NCBI RefSeq assembly: GCF_002727185.1
Contig: NZ_NIZW01000001.1
Span: 248,001-312,000 of the forward strand
Direction: 5' to 3'
Length of the DNA: 64,000 bases
DNA from: Rhodopirellula bahusiensis
Lineage (GTDB): Bacteria > Planctomycetota > Planctomycetia > Pirellulales > Pirellulaceae
Shown: piece after piece, positions 47,624-56,377 of the stretch
Position numbering within the stretch: the first letter of the stretch is position 1
Layout: each line of letters starts with the position of its first letter
The notes under the pieces: model-generated
The model's database searches: none
Seen by the model: the letters and a program-made list of their open reading frames with translations, nothing else
What the model was told of the DNA's origin: nothing
Program-made: the position numbers and the translations under genes

Positions 47624-48838
47624 CTAGGCAACACATTGAAAGGCTCGCTCCATCACATTCGCCGCATGATTGGACACGAGAGATTTCGGTGTCGATATTC
47701 GGATGACTCCTTGGGGGTAGCTACTGAACGCAACGCCTCGCTCCCGGAACCGGTCTCCGAGTGCTAGGCAATCCGCTTCTCGATGCAGCGGGTCTTGCGA
47801 TTGGAGCAACATAATCCCGCTGCGAAGTGACTCATCAATGTCCAGCAAGTTCCAAGGCGTGCCGTCGACGCATTGCTCAACGGTATCGAGGTTCCGTTGC
47901 TGACGCTCGAGTTGTTCTCGCAGATGCTTGCGTTTCGTTCGTTCTTCGCGGATTGCCGCATTCACTGTGAAGAGTGGGGTGACATTTACGGTCTCCAAAT
48001 ACCGACTAACGGAGTTTCCGCCGATCTGCTGGCTGAATCTCAGCAAGGGATCTTCGAGTTCAGGACAATGTCCTGATTGAAGGATTTGGCGAAACTGCTC
48101 AGCGACGATAGGACGTCCGCAGATCGCTACGCCAAGTGGATTCCCGCCTCCGAGCCACTTATGACATCCTGTAATCGTCATATCAACGTGTTTCGTGGGT
48201 GATGGTTCAGGTAGCTGGCAAAAACTTTGAGCCGCATCAACGAGAACGAAACGGAGTCGACCGCTCGGTTTTAATCGTGAAAGGAGGTCGGAAATTGGCA
48301 GGCGAATTCCTAGATTGGTCACTGCCGGGAGGAAAATGCCATCGCAGTCTCGATCAAGAAATGCGGCGGCAAGCGTTTCTACGAGTGATTTAGCCGAGAG
48401 TCCTTTATCGAAAACCGCCGAATGGATTTCCGCGACCGACACTGCCTGACCACTTCGGGCAGCTTCATCGGCGACGACATGTTGCCAGTGTGGCCAATTC
48501 ATGTCGCAGGTCAGCACGTTACGGCACGCTCGAAACATGGTGCGAGAAGCTAGCCTCACAAGTTGAACTGATCGGCTCGCAAGAAAGACGTTCTCCGGAT
48601 CGGAAACCGAAAAGTGTTTGGCGAATTCACGTTGAAGCGACTGGAGCCCATGCCAATGCTGAAACGAAGGATATTGAGCAAGGCGTTCCTCTGGCCAGGC
48701 ATCAGCGCCATTTCTGAAGAGATTCTCGCAGTACAGCGACGGATCGTCGACCAGAAGCCGATTGACGTCGAGCTGAGCCTGAGATGCGGCCGCACACGTC
48801 CTGCCCAGCCTCGCGGTGTCTAAGTAAAGAACTGACAC
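47624..48838 (-). CDS. PLP-dependent aminotransferase class V-like enzyme
   Basis: 404 residues with the class V fold (kynureninase, cysteine desulfurase, isopenicillin-N-epimerase group). VLVDAAQSF gives the pyridine-N-binding D201; TGCHKWLGGGNPLG supplies the Schiff-base K227. The C-terminal domain is standard (GVAFSSYPQGVIRISTPKSLVSNHAANVMERAF). It lacks a signal peptide, so it is cytosolic. It stands between the recombinase and a membrane protein, with no clear operon partner. Which amino acid or sulfur compound it acts on cannot be told. Confidence 0.85.
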   Translation of the reverse strand: MSVLYLDTARLGRTCAAASQAQLDVNRLLVDDPSLYCENLFRNGADAWPEERLAQYPSFQHWHGLQSLQREFAKHFSVSDPENVFLASRSVQLVRLASRTMFRACRNVLTCDMNWPHWQHVVADEAARSGQAVSVAEIHSAVFDKGLSAKSLVETLAAAFLDRDCDGIFLPAVTNLGIRLPISDLLSRLKPSGRLRFVLVDAAQSFCQLPEPSPTKHVDMTITGCHKWLGGGNPLGVAICGRPIVAEQFRQILQSGHCPELEDPLLRFSQQIGGNSVSRYLETVNVTPLFTVNAAIREERTKRKHLREQLERQQRNLDTVEQCVDGTPWNLLDIDESLRSGIMLLQSQDPLHREADCLALGDRFRERGVAFSSYPQGVIRISTPKSLVSNHAANVMERAFQCVA

Positions 48839-48870
48839 AGAGAGTACCCTTGCGTTGCGTTCTTAAGATC

Positions 48871-49767
48871 CTACTCGCCCAGGCTGAAACGATCCAGTAT
48901 TTCCGCGTAAGGGGTCGCGTAGACGTTCAATTTGTTCCAGTTCGCCTCCGCAGCGCGAACAGAATCGAAATCGAAGTCCAGCGTGAACTTGCTCGTTCGA
49001 CGATCGGAATCGTCGAATTCCTGGGTTCCAGTGGCCGTGAAACCATAGATGCCGATGTCGCGTAGTAACTCCGGCTCGTCTAGCAAATCAGACTTCCGCA
49101 CCAGTCGAATATAGACTCCGTTGACCGATTGCTCGTGAATCCATTGCCTGAGCGTTTCCGTTGGCAGATCATCATCAGGTGGCCAAAGCTCATTCGTCAC
49201 GATGACGGTTCGCTCGATCGTGACGACGGAGCCGGCAATGAGGTCGAAGTTCAGTTGCATGCTCTGCAATCCAGCTCCGTCTTGCCAGTACGACGTGTTC
49301 TTTACCAGAGCAACCGACCGATAGACGAGCACGCTCGGATCACGCAGCAATTGTTCGTAAACAAGTCGCCAAGCCTCAGTGCCCTGGAAAACGATTTTGC
49401 CGTCGCCTATCTCGGTGAGTTTTTCCACAGCGACATCCAATTCACGCAGCGCCGACTTTCGGTAGTTGGGCTCAACCCGTCCGCTGACACGAAGCATCTG
49501 GCGCAATATCGCACGATAACGTTTGAACACTTCTGCGTCATGCGCGAGGAAAAACGGAGTCTCAAGCAGCGTGGGATCGCGAGATCTGTCTTCTCGTGAC
49601 CGTATAAGCAGCAGGCCCAAACAGAGGCTTGCAATTGTTCCAAAAAATGTCAGCGTTAGCACCCGTGAGTCCAACCACGCAATGCCCACCGACACCAGGC
49701 AGCCTGCAATGGCCACACCGGTGGGCAACCACCATTGAGAAGGTTTGATTTGAGCGGGTTTTTCCAT
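48871..49767 (-). CDS. Unknown membrane-anchored protein
   Basis: 298 residues from the ATG at 49767; the frame is open to 49872, but the earlier part lies close to the repeat at 49821 and lacks coding character. Two hydrophobic helices near the N-terminus (WWLPTGVAIAGCLVSVGIAWL and VLTLTFFGTIASLCLGLLLI) anchor it, followed by a large soluble domain (FKRYRAILRQMLRVSGR, RLVYEQLLRDPSVLVYRSVALVKNTSYWQDGAGLQSM, VNGVYIRLVRKSDLL). I recognise no family. The soluble part would face the cytoplasm if both helices span. It shares strand, but no overlap, with the PLP gene. Confidence 0.65.
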   Translation of the reverse strand: MEKPAQIKPSQWWLPTGVAIAGCLVSVGIAWLDSRVLTLTFFGTIASLCLGLLLIRSREDRSRDPTLLETPFFLAHDAEVFKRYRAILRQMLRVSGRVEPNYRKSALRELDVAVEKLTEIGDGKIVFQGTEAWRLVYEQLLRDPSVLVYRSVALVKNTSYWQDGAGLQSMQLNFDLIAGSVVTIERTVIVTNELWPPDDDLPTETLRQWIHEQSVNGVYIRLVRKSDLLDEPELLRDIGIYGFTATGTQEFDDSDRRTSKFTLDFDFDSVRAAEANWNKLNVYATPYAEILDRFSLGE

Positions 49768-49820
49768 GTGGCCAACCGTACGACAGTTTGCCACCGATGA
49801 CAAGCGTCGAAAGTAGCTGT

Positions 49821-49950
49821 GACCGGAAGCGCTCCGGAAACATGTGTCGTGGCTAGCGATGCCGGGTGGCATGGTGATTTCGACCGGACAGCCAGTCTGA
49901 ACCCACTCGTTAGATTCCAGTCGGTGAACCGGCTCAGATGATCAGGAATG
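49821..49950. repeat. 130-bp imperfect direct repeat, copy B
   Basis: Starts GACCGGAAGCG and ends AGGAATG; aligns along its length with 50364-50494 at about 65-70 percent. Best-kept parts: GACCGGAAGCG, GTGGCT, GATGCCGG, then CGTTAGATT(C/T)CAGT and CGGCTCA. With copy A it brackets a small minus-strand ORF. Confidence 0.65.
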
Positions 49951-50066
49951 CCTTCACGCCCACGGGTCACGATAGTCTGTCTCGACCGCCGCAGGCTTGT
50001 ATCAAGGATCATTCCTGCTCTTGAAGGCTGGTTTGATGTTCGCCGATATCAGGTACCGACCTCGAA

Positions 50067-50320
50067 TCATCGTTGCTTGAACCATTCCAAAACCAACTGA
50101 TTGCATTTCTTAACGTGAATTTGATCTTGTTCACGATCAGGTTGTCGTTGCTCCCATTCGCCTGGTGTTTTGGTACTACGCATCCAGCAGAAGTAGCTCG
50201 TTCTGGTCCAGCGAAAGCCGATTTCGGGACCGTGCACGGTTGCTCGGACCGGGCCGCTTTTGCACTGAAAAAGTAGAATTGGTTTTCCTGAGCTTGTATT
50301 TGCCACGAGATCCTTCACCG
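50067..50320 (-). CDS. Small hypothetical protein between two repeats
   Basis: The frame is open from 50438 to 50067, but the part inside repeat copy A (50364-50438) is unlikely to be coding. The credible portion reads SSGKPILLFQCKSGPVRATVHG, then TRTSYFCWMRSTKTPGEWEQRQPD, ending NQLVLEWFKQR. Its pattern (G-x-VRA-x-V, a Thr-rich strand, W, Asp, then a Cys-containing helix) resembles that of the 98-residue protein at 50822-51118, suggesting a distant paralog. The start is unclear; no ATG with a ribosome site stands out. Function unknown. Confidence 0.4.
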
Positions 50321-50363
50321 GCGATTGGTTTGCAAGTTGATGAGCATTCCACGGTTGCACGTA

Positions 50364-50494
50364 GACCGGAAGCGATGCGGTATGACAAACCTGTGGCTGA
50401 TGATGCCGGAGTGCAGGATGATCGCTTCCGGCCAACACATTTCAACCCGTTCGTTAGATTTCAGTGGGTGAATCGGCTCACAATGTCAAGAATG
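50364..50494. repeat. 131-bp imperfect direct repeat, copy A
   Basis: Partner of 49821-49950, same orientation, 414 bases apart. It includes an inverted pair CCGGAAGCGAT (50367-50377) and ATCGCTTCCGG (about 50421-50431), so a stem-loop is possible. The following 50495-50821 holds no gene that I can support. Confidence 0.65.
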
Positions 50495-50821
50495 TCAGTA
50501 GGCCCACTATTCCCCGTTGGCCTTCCGGGCCGTCTCGTCCAGCAGTCGTCAATTGCGACGCGGGACAGTCAGGTTCGCGAGGCGAATAGGAGTCGAAAAC
50601 AAAAGAAAACCTTTCGGCATCGCATCGCTTCCGTGTGACAAGAAATGTCAAACTGAAACGAGCGAGGTACGTGTGCGAAATAATATGCGAAAGAACAACG
50701 TGAAACTTGTGGTGGCCAGCGGTCTTGAAAACCTGAGTTTGAACCGTAGTCACCATCCGTTCTTTCAGCTTACGCTTTTGGAACGCGGTTTACCTTCTGG
50801 CTTCGTGCAATGCGAAGTCAA

Positions 50822-51118
50822 CTAGAAGGGCGTGTTGCCGTCACCTTCTTCGTTGGACTCACCGCTGCTCTGGGTAAAAATCCAAGTGTGGCAACGGTCA
50901 ACGATTTTCGCGACCAATGGCAAGTCGTCTCGTCCGAACGAACTGGAGTCCTTCCAAGTGTCATCGTCCTTGTACAGCCGACTGACGGTCACGTTGTAGA
51001 GTGTTCCGTTCGTCGTTTCGTTTTCCCAAATCGCCGCCCGAATTCGTCCCAGACGAAATTCTTGAACGGGGCGAGTGGGGGACTTCTTCGATTGCTTACG
51101 CTGTGTGGCAGTAGCCAT
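50822..51118 (-). CDS. Small hypothetical protein (98 aa) of the DUF932 cluster
   Basis: A basic N-terminus (MATATQRKQSKKSPTRP) precedes a compact domain: VQEFRLGRIRAAIWENETTNGTLYNVTVSRLYKDDDTWKDSSSFGRDDLPLVAKIVDRCHTWI. Proteins of this build (beta strands, then an aspartate-led helix) occur beside DUF932 genes in planctomycete mobile regions, as far as I recall; I cannot name a family. It lies about 57 bases 3' of the zinc-ribbon gene. The reading frame has clear third-position bias, and AGGAG stands about eight bases before the ATG on the reverse strand. Confidence 0.7.
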   Translation of the reverse strand: MATATQRKQSKKSPTRPVQEFRLGRIRAAIWENETTNGTLYNVTVSRLYKDDDTWKDSSSFGRDDLPLVAKIVDRCHTWIFTQSSGESNEEGDGNTPF

Positions 51119-51174
51119 GACAGACTTCTCCTAAAGGGAACCAAGTGATTCGCTGACGAACGTCGTCAGACAGG

Positions 51175-51582
51175 TCAAATTTCCAAATCTGTCTTGCGAC
51201 AAATTGGGCAGTAACCAAGAAAGTTTTCAGACATTCCCGCAGGAACGTAATAAAAGTGCGACCAACCTGCGTTGATTGCCTGACCGACCGTTGACGGACC
51301 TTCGTTGTTGCAGGTTGCGCACGAAAGGGTGAAGGGAACCGTGCTAGGAATCCCGGCAGGATTGTCGAGCACTTCGTTGGACCGCTGCAAAGCAAATGTT
51401 GCCATTGCAGTAGCCAGGGTTCTATTCCAGTCAGCTCCAAGTCGGAGCGTGCCCATCGTCTCGGGTGCAAAGCCATCTTTTTTGAGCCAACCAAGAAGAG
51501 CTTCGGCTAGGTCAATTACTTCCAGCCAATTTCCGGCTGTCCATTCGGATAGCAGAGAATCCCAAGTTGCTTGCGAATCCAT
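51175..51582 (-). CDS. Hypothetical protein with zinc ribbon (135 aa)
   Basis: An N-terminal helical part (TWDSLLSEWTAGNWLEVIDLAEALLGWLKKDG) is followed by LSCATCNNEG and, 30 residues on, LGYCPICRKTDLEI. The two CxxC knuckles make a zinc ribbon at the C-terminal end. No signal peptide or membrane helix. The start codon lies two bases after the stop of the DUF932 gene, so it is probably co-transcribed with it. Function unknown; a role as a DNA- or RNA-binding accessory is possible. Confidence 0.7.
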   Translation of the reverse strand: MDSQATWDSLLSEWTAGNWLEVIDLAEALLGWLKKDGFAPETMGTLRLGADWNRTLATAMATFALQRSNEVLDNPAGIPSTVPFTLSCATCNNEGPSTVGQAINAGWSHFYYVPAGMSENFLGYCPICRKTDLEI

Positions 51583-51584
51583 GA

Positions 51585-52604
51585 CTAGGCCGCCAATGCG
51601 AGCAACTGACCAACTCTGGCATCCAACTCCGTACGGTCGCCCGCGTAGTTGACCTTCTGGCTCAGTTTTGTCAGAGCATCAACCATTGCGAAGATCGTGA
51701 ATCCGCCTCGCTGCCGGGCAATCTCCATCGCGTCTTTGATCAGACCACGAGGTATCTTTTCGGCAGACAGCACCTTCGTCACTTCTTCGTCATCACTGCC
51801 AAGTCGTTCGTTCATCGCCTTTTTCATTACCGTGGCGAACGAGTCGCGGCGTTCATCGCGGCTTGCGACCAGCCGTTCAAGGATACAGCGAATTTCATCA
51901 AGTCCGTCGCGGACGTTGGCTGTGTGCTTGCGGCTGAAGTCAACAACTTCGGTCGCATCCCAGACAATGTGGTTCTGGCAGACCTTCTGAAACCAGAAAG
52001 TCTGAATACCGAGCGAGCGTTTACCGACTTCGCTGTTCCAGACGAAAAAGCCTGGAGCGAATGCCTGGCCGTCGATTTCAGCCCAACCGGTCGGGTCGAT
52101 CATAAACGCGAACAAATCCTGTTCGCCACAGTAGAGCCCGGTACTTGTTCCATCCATCGCGGTTTGCGGCGGAGCGAAATCAGAAGCGAACTCGTTAACA
52201 ACATCCAGCAGATCCGCATTCCACAGTCGCGTGTAAGCGACGCCGTGCATGCTGCGAACGTCGCTACCCGTTGTCAGAACCTGCAACGGCTTTTCAGCAC
52301 GCGGCAGAGTTTCTTCAAACACCTTGCTGGCGGTTCGATGGGAAAGCTGATTGACGGTTTCCTTGCTAACACCGGCCATGCGGCACATCTGCGAGAATGA
52401 CCAGTCATTTAAGTGCAGTTCGTTTCCATCGCCGGTACACACCGTCATATCGTGTGTCAGCGTCAGATTCTGCGGACGTTCCCACAGATCCTCCGATTGC
52501 AACCGCTGTTTCGAGCAGTGTTCGTACAATTTGTCAAACGAATCGTAGGATTCATCTGGGGATCGTCGGAACAGTTCGTTGTGAGCCTTTGTCAGTGTGG
52601 CCAT
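51585..52604 (-). CDS. DUF932 (phage/plasmid-like) protein
   Basis: 339 residues from the ATG at 52604, chosen because GAGAGGAG lies just upstream; the frame is open to 52655. DUF932 signatures: LHLNDWSFSQMCRMAGVSKETVNQLSHRTA, then MHGVAYTRLWNADLLDVV, then GFFVWNSEVGKRSLGIQTFWFQKVCQNHIVWDA. DUF932 proteins are found on plasmids, phages and integrative elements and are thought to deal with single-stranded DNA or replication; their action is not proven. It heads a small left-running operon with the zinc-ribbon and 98-residue proteins, and marks this part of the window as mobile. Confidence 0.9.
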   Translation of the reverse strand: MATLTKAHNELFRRSPDESYDSFDKLYEHCSKQRLQSEDLWERPQNLTLTHDMTVCTGDGNELHLNDWSFSQMCRMAGVSKETVNQLSHRTASKVFEETLPRAEKPLQVLTTGSDVRSMHGVAYTRLWNADLLDVVNEFASDFAPPQTAMDGTSTGLYCGEQDLFAFMIDPTGWAEIDGQAFAPGFFVWNSEVGKRSLGIQTFWFQKVCQNHIVWDATEVVDFSRKHTANVRDGLDEIRCILERLVASRDERRDSFATVMKKAMNERLGSDDEEVTKVLSAEKIPRGLIKDAMEIARQRGGFTIFAMVDALTKLSQKVNYAGDRTELDARVGQLLALAA

Positions 52605-52840
52605 CTTGCAACTCCTCTCAGTATTGAAACGTGAATGCTCAACCAACGCAGCCAAGCGATCGTGTGCCTCAGTAAGACAAACGAACGCCTGGCTGGCTGT
52701 TCATGAAACGAGTCGCAGTAAAATTGTCAAAAACCTGTAAGACCACCGACCTCTCTCGACAACGCAAAAACGCTTTTGTCGCCATCGAGCGAGAGGTGGT
52801 ATCGGATTACCCATTTTGCAAATTGAAGGAACGTTTGAAA

Positions 52841-53158
52841 CTAGTAGTTCCATTCCCTATCACGGTTGTCGGGAATTGTCACATCAACCGGAAGTTGCGG
52901 TGGAACAGTGGAATCATCCAGAGACATTCGACCGACATCGGTTGCCAGATAATCCACCCATCGAAGCGCCGAAGTGGCGTTGCCTGAGCGTCGCAAACGC
53001 TCAATGAAAATCACGTGTTGAGGTTCGAGAACTGCCCAGAAACACTCAACATCTTCCCGAGATGCCCGGCGGATCAAGAACGGCAGGGCATGACTGGTTT
53101 CCAGGACTAGTTGCCTGAGTCCTTTTCTGTCAACGATGGCAATCCATGAATCATTCAT
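52841..53158 (-). CDS. Hypothetical protein (105 aa)
   Basis: Reads IAIVDRKGLRQLVLETSHALPFLIRRASREDVECFWAVLEPQHVIFIERLRRSGNATSALRWVDYLATDVGRM. No signal peptide, no membrane helix, no family that I recognise. The amphipathic alternation and third-base bias suggest a real coding gene. It lies 236 bases upstream of the DUF932 start on the same strand; that gap shows no gene. Confidence 0.55.
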   Translation of the reverse strand: MNDSWIAIVDRKGLRQLVLETSHALPFLIRRASREDVECFWAVLEPQHVIFIERLRRSGNATSALRWVDYLATDVGRMSLDDSTVPPQLPVDVTIPDNRDREWNY

Positions 53159-53351
53159 CGTCCATAGGTACCACGTTTCCGATCATCGAAGCAAACCGTT
53201 CGAGCCGAAAATTTCGACCGTCTGCCGGCGAGAGTCGAGCCGCGTAACGCAGTGCTTACCTTCGACTCACGGCCCCAAGCCTCTGTTGCGTTCACAACCG
53301 AAATTGTTTCTCGGAAACAGAACATTCGATATTGAGGCCGCTTTCCTCGGA

Positions 53352-53398
53352 GCCGGTCATCGTTGGGTTCACGCGGCCCCGCCCCAACGATGACCGGC
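53352..53398. repeat. 16-bp perfect inverted repeat
   Basis: Arms GCCGGTCATCGTTGGG (53352-53367) and CCCAACGATGACCGGC (53383-53398) with a GC-rich 15-base loop. It lies between the end of the 954-residue gene and the 105-residue gene, both on the minus strand. There is no T-run, so it is not a standard terminator. The rest of 53159-53494 shows no gene. Confidence 0.75.
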
Positions 53399-53494
53399 GC
53401 AGAGGCAAGCGGCTATCGCGACAACAACGTTCCGAGATCAGCTTTCAACCGTTTTCCTTGGAGAGTGTCAGAAGTTTGGGTTCGTCGACGATGG

Positions 53495-56359
53495 CTATCG
53501 ACTGGCTGCTGCCACAGCCAAACCGCAGAAAACTGCCGCTCGGTCGACCTGCGACCCCATTGAATCAGTCCATTCAAGGAGTTCCTGCACGGACTCGGAA
53601 CTGCCTTTCCGGCGGGCTTCAGCGATGGCAGCCCACGCCTTAGTGCGATAAAAGGATTGTGATGACGAAATTCTCTGAGCGTGACCGATGGCCTTTTCCA
53701 ATTGCCCGTTAGCAGCCAGCGAGACGGCAAGTTGGCTGCGAGGACGGCTGGCATCGCCGAACCAAAGAAGCGTTCCGCGAACAAGATTAGATTCCGCGAG
53801 TGCGAACTCGCCTGCCAAAGCATCGGAAGTCGCTAATGCAAGTTTCATTTCCGGGCCAGCACTTCCTCGGGCGATCAGACTTTGTGCTGACCTTCTGGCA
53901 TCGCGGTACGACTCGATATTGCCGCGTTCGGCGTGGAGAATGGCGAGTTCCGAAAACGCCCGAGCGGGATACATTCGATCCGAAGACGAATTGCCTCGCT
54001 TTTGCGACTTTTCAGTCAGCTCAGCAATTAGCTGTTCAAGATTGGGGATATCCTTTGACCACGCGGCAACCATTGCGCGGCTGTATCGGTAGAAATGATG
54101 GTTCGCCAACGGGAGTGACTCCGATCCCACACCTGTGGCACCTTGAAGCCTGTTGAGCAAGGCTTTCATTCGCAGAAAGTTATCGTCGTTGAATGTTGCG
54201 GTTGAAGATCGAAAGCCTGCCGCGTTAGCCCAATTGAGTAGTGTCTCCATTGCACCACGCGAGTCGCCAAAATCTGTTTGCATCTCCGCTAGATGACGAT
54301 AGCAGTCAATGATTCCTGCAATCATGCGTTCTTCCTGTTTGCGATGTCGGTCGCTGGTGTCAATGTAACCACCATTGTACGACCTCTTTACCGGCGGACG
54401 CTGGCTCCAAACCTCAGTCCAAGCATCAAATAGATTGTCGTTCAAATTGCTGACTGCTTGCTCGTAGCGACCTGTCTTATCGAGCAATTGCGATGTGCGG
54501 GCGATCACCAGCCAAGCAGACGCAGCATCTAAGGATTGTTGTACTCGATATGCCGATTGCTCGGCTTCGTCCAACAGAGAATTGACATCTTCGACGTCAA
54601 TGGTTGAGGAAAGCGGCAGGCGATTGCCGAAGTCATTAGCGACAATCTTCGTGCCCGCTGTGCGTGCAATCCCGGCAAACGCGGCGGCTCGCATCGAGGC
54701 AGATGGAAGCAAGGTTGACCACTCAGCGATAGATAAAAGGCTCTCACCTGTACGAACTCGGTGTTCTGCGTAGGAAGCACACGCGGGGGACGCCCACCGC
54801 TGTTCGGAAAATTGTTCAAACAGCTTCTGAAGATTTTCTAACGGGACATCCTGTGGAGCGTGCCTCATGACGCGAAACAGGTACGACGCTCGGAGATACG
54901 GATCGGGGACGTTGTTGGCAACAACTATCGCCGCCCTCCATCGCCGTTGGAGGATATTGGCTTCGGCGAGGCGAGTCGTATACAAGTATTCCGGGAAATC
55001 ATAAATTCGCCGTGGTGCGAAAGTGTTCTCGGTCAGCAACATTGCCTTAAAGAATTGGGGCTGATCGTTACGCCTTGCTGCCGCAATCGCCGCATGACCA
55101 TAGGCGTTCGCAGTGATGAGAGGTTTCGGATAGCGCAGTTTTTCCATCTTCGCACAAATGGCAAAGACTGCCTCTGGCGGTTCAGTCCACGAGGCAGTCC
55201 GGGCTTCCTGTGTTAGCGTTTCTTTCTGCCAGACGCTGCCCATCTCAGTTCTGTCGACCGATGCAACCGAACGACGAAAAAGGCTTGCTGCTTCAGTATC
55301 CAGACCAAATGTTTTTGACAGTCCCGAGAGGTTGGCGAGGTAGTTGCTGCTCACTCGTTTGTTTGACACCTGCTCACACATTTCAGCCGCATCAGCGATT
55401 AACTCTCGCGATAGTGAACGATCAAACGACGGGTGTTGGCAGATTTCAAAAATTGATTCAACGACTCGTTCCGGCTTGGTCATGCGAGGAAGAGCTTCGA
55501 TGGCCTGTCGCATAGCCTCGCGAGCTTCGGGGCCGTTGCCGACTAGTTGCCAAGCCGATGCGATCGGCAACCACCCCTCAGAGAATCCAGAATCATCTGG
55601 AGCTGCCGCCTTTAATTCACCTGACGCCATCGACAGCCAATTGTCGTGAGTCAATCTTTTTAGAGACCGTTCCAAATCGCTGAGCCGTGGATGTTCCGGA
55701 TGAGAAACAGAAAAGTCGACGAGGGCGGACAGGATTTCACTCGCATCCTTGCCTCGAATTTCTTCACGGAAATTCGCATAGGTGAAGTCGGATTCGATGG
55801 TGACAAGCAGGTCAATCGCTTGCTGTGCATCCTTTGAGGCAATGCTTGGATTGTTCGTTTTAAACGCTGATGCAGCGAGCGTTTGAATTCGTTTCCAGGT
55901 TTGATCTCCTTCCTTCGCGAGGCTGGCTCTGTTGTCTTTGAGCTTCTCTATTAGTGCTCTGAGGATTGATCGCTTTCGTTCCAGGGCACGAAGAACCGCC
56001 GGGTTGTACTGCTTAGCCTTGGGGGTGACCATGGAAAACACATTGGGAGCCGGCTCATTTGGTTTTTCTTGCTCTTCCAAATCTGTCGTTGCCGTATTTT
56101 GATCGTTGTCCGAATTCTCTGTATGAGGCGGCATTGCAAAGACAGACGTTTTGTCTAAAAGTGTTTGTGTGCCGACCACGGGTTCCTTCGGCTCATCAGC
56201 AAAAGCGGCGTTACCGACTAAACCAGCTCCGTTGAAAAGGAAGGTTCGAGGAGAGCCGTATGCGACCAGTAAAATCATGACGATGACGTAGACTCGCCAT
56301 CGGCTCCAAAGGCGTTGTCGTTCATTCGATTTCACAGCACCGTTGCTTCTATTTGTCAT
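53495..56359 (-). CDS. 954-aa unknown membrane-anchored helical-repeat protein
   Basis: One N-terminal membrane helix (WRVYVIVMILLVAYGSPRTFLF, about 22-43) acts as anchor or signal, followed by an acidic, Pro-rich stretch and a long alpha-solenoid of TPR-like pairs (WLPIASAWQLVGNGPEAREAMRQAIEALP, then AYGHAAIAAARRNDQPQFFKAMLLTEN, ELAILHAERGNIESYRDARRSAQSL, LAVSLAANGQLEKAIGHAQRI). No catalytic motif is visible, so it is probably a scaffold outside the membrane. It is the last gene of a four-gene operon and starts 18 bases after the preceding stop. Confidence 0.75.
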   Translation of the reverse strand: MTNRSNGAVKSNERQRLWSRWRVYVIVMILLVAYGSPRTFLFNGAGLVGNAAFADEPKEPVVGTQTLLDKTSVFAMPPHTENSDNDQNTATTDLEEQEKPNEPAPNVFSMVTPKAKQYNPAVLRALERKRSILRALIEKLKDNRASLAKEGDQTWKRIQTLAASAFKTNNPSIASKDAQQAIDLLVTIESDFTYANFREEIRGKDASEILSALVDFSVSHPEHPRLSDLERSLKRLTHDNWLSMASGELKAAAPDDSGFSEGWLPIASAWQLVGNGPEAREAMRQAIEALPRMTKPERVVESIFEICQHPSFDRSLSRELIADAAEMCEQVSNKRVSSNYLANLSGLSKTFGLDTEAASLFRRSVASVDRTEMGSVWQKETLTQEARTASWTEPPEAVFAICAKMEKLRYPKPLITANAYGHAAIAAARRNDQPQFFKAMLLTENTFAPRRIYDFPEYLYTTRLAEANILQRRWRAAIVVANNVPDPYLRASYLFRVMRHAPQDVPLENLQKLFEQFSEQRWASPACASYAEHRVRTGESLLSIAEWSTLLPSASMRAAAFAGIARTAGTKIVANDFGNRLPLSSTIDVEDVNSLLDEAEQSAYRVQQSLDAASAWLVIARTSQLLDKTGRYEQAVSNLNDNLFDAWTEVWSQRPPVKRSYNGGYIDTSDRHRKQEERMIAGIIDCYRHLAEMQTDFGDSRGAMETLLNWANAAGFRSSTATFNDDNFLRMKALLNRLQGATGVGSESLPLANHHFYRYSRAMVAAWSKDIPNLEQLIAELTEKSQKRGNSSSDRMYPARAFSELAILHAERGNIESYRDARRSAQSLIARGSAGPEMKLALATSDALAGEFALAESNLVRGTLLWFGDASRPRSQLAVSLAANGQLEKAIGHAQRISSSQSFYRTKAWAAIAEARRKGSSESVQELLEWTDSMGSQVDRAAVFCGLAVAAASR

Positions 56360-56377
56360 GTTGCATTTCGAATTGAT

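Noticed and set aside
49821-50494. Integron attC sites
   Set aside because: The GTTAGAT sequence in both repeats resembles an R' core, but no matching RYYYAAC core with a stem is found at a proper distance, and the nearby recombinase lacks the IntI insert.
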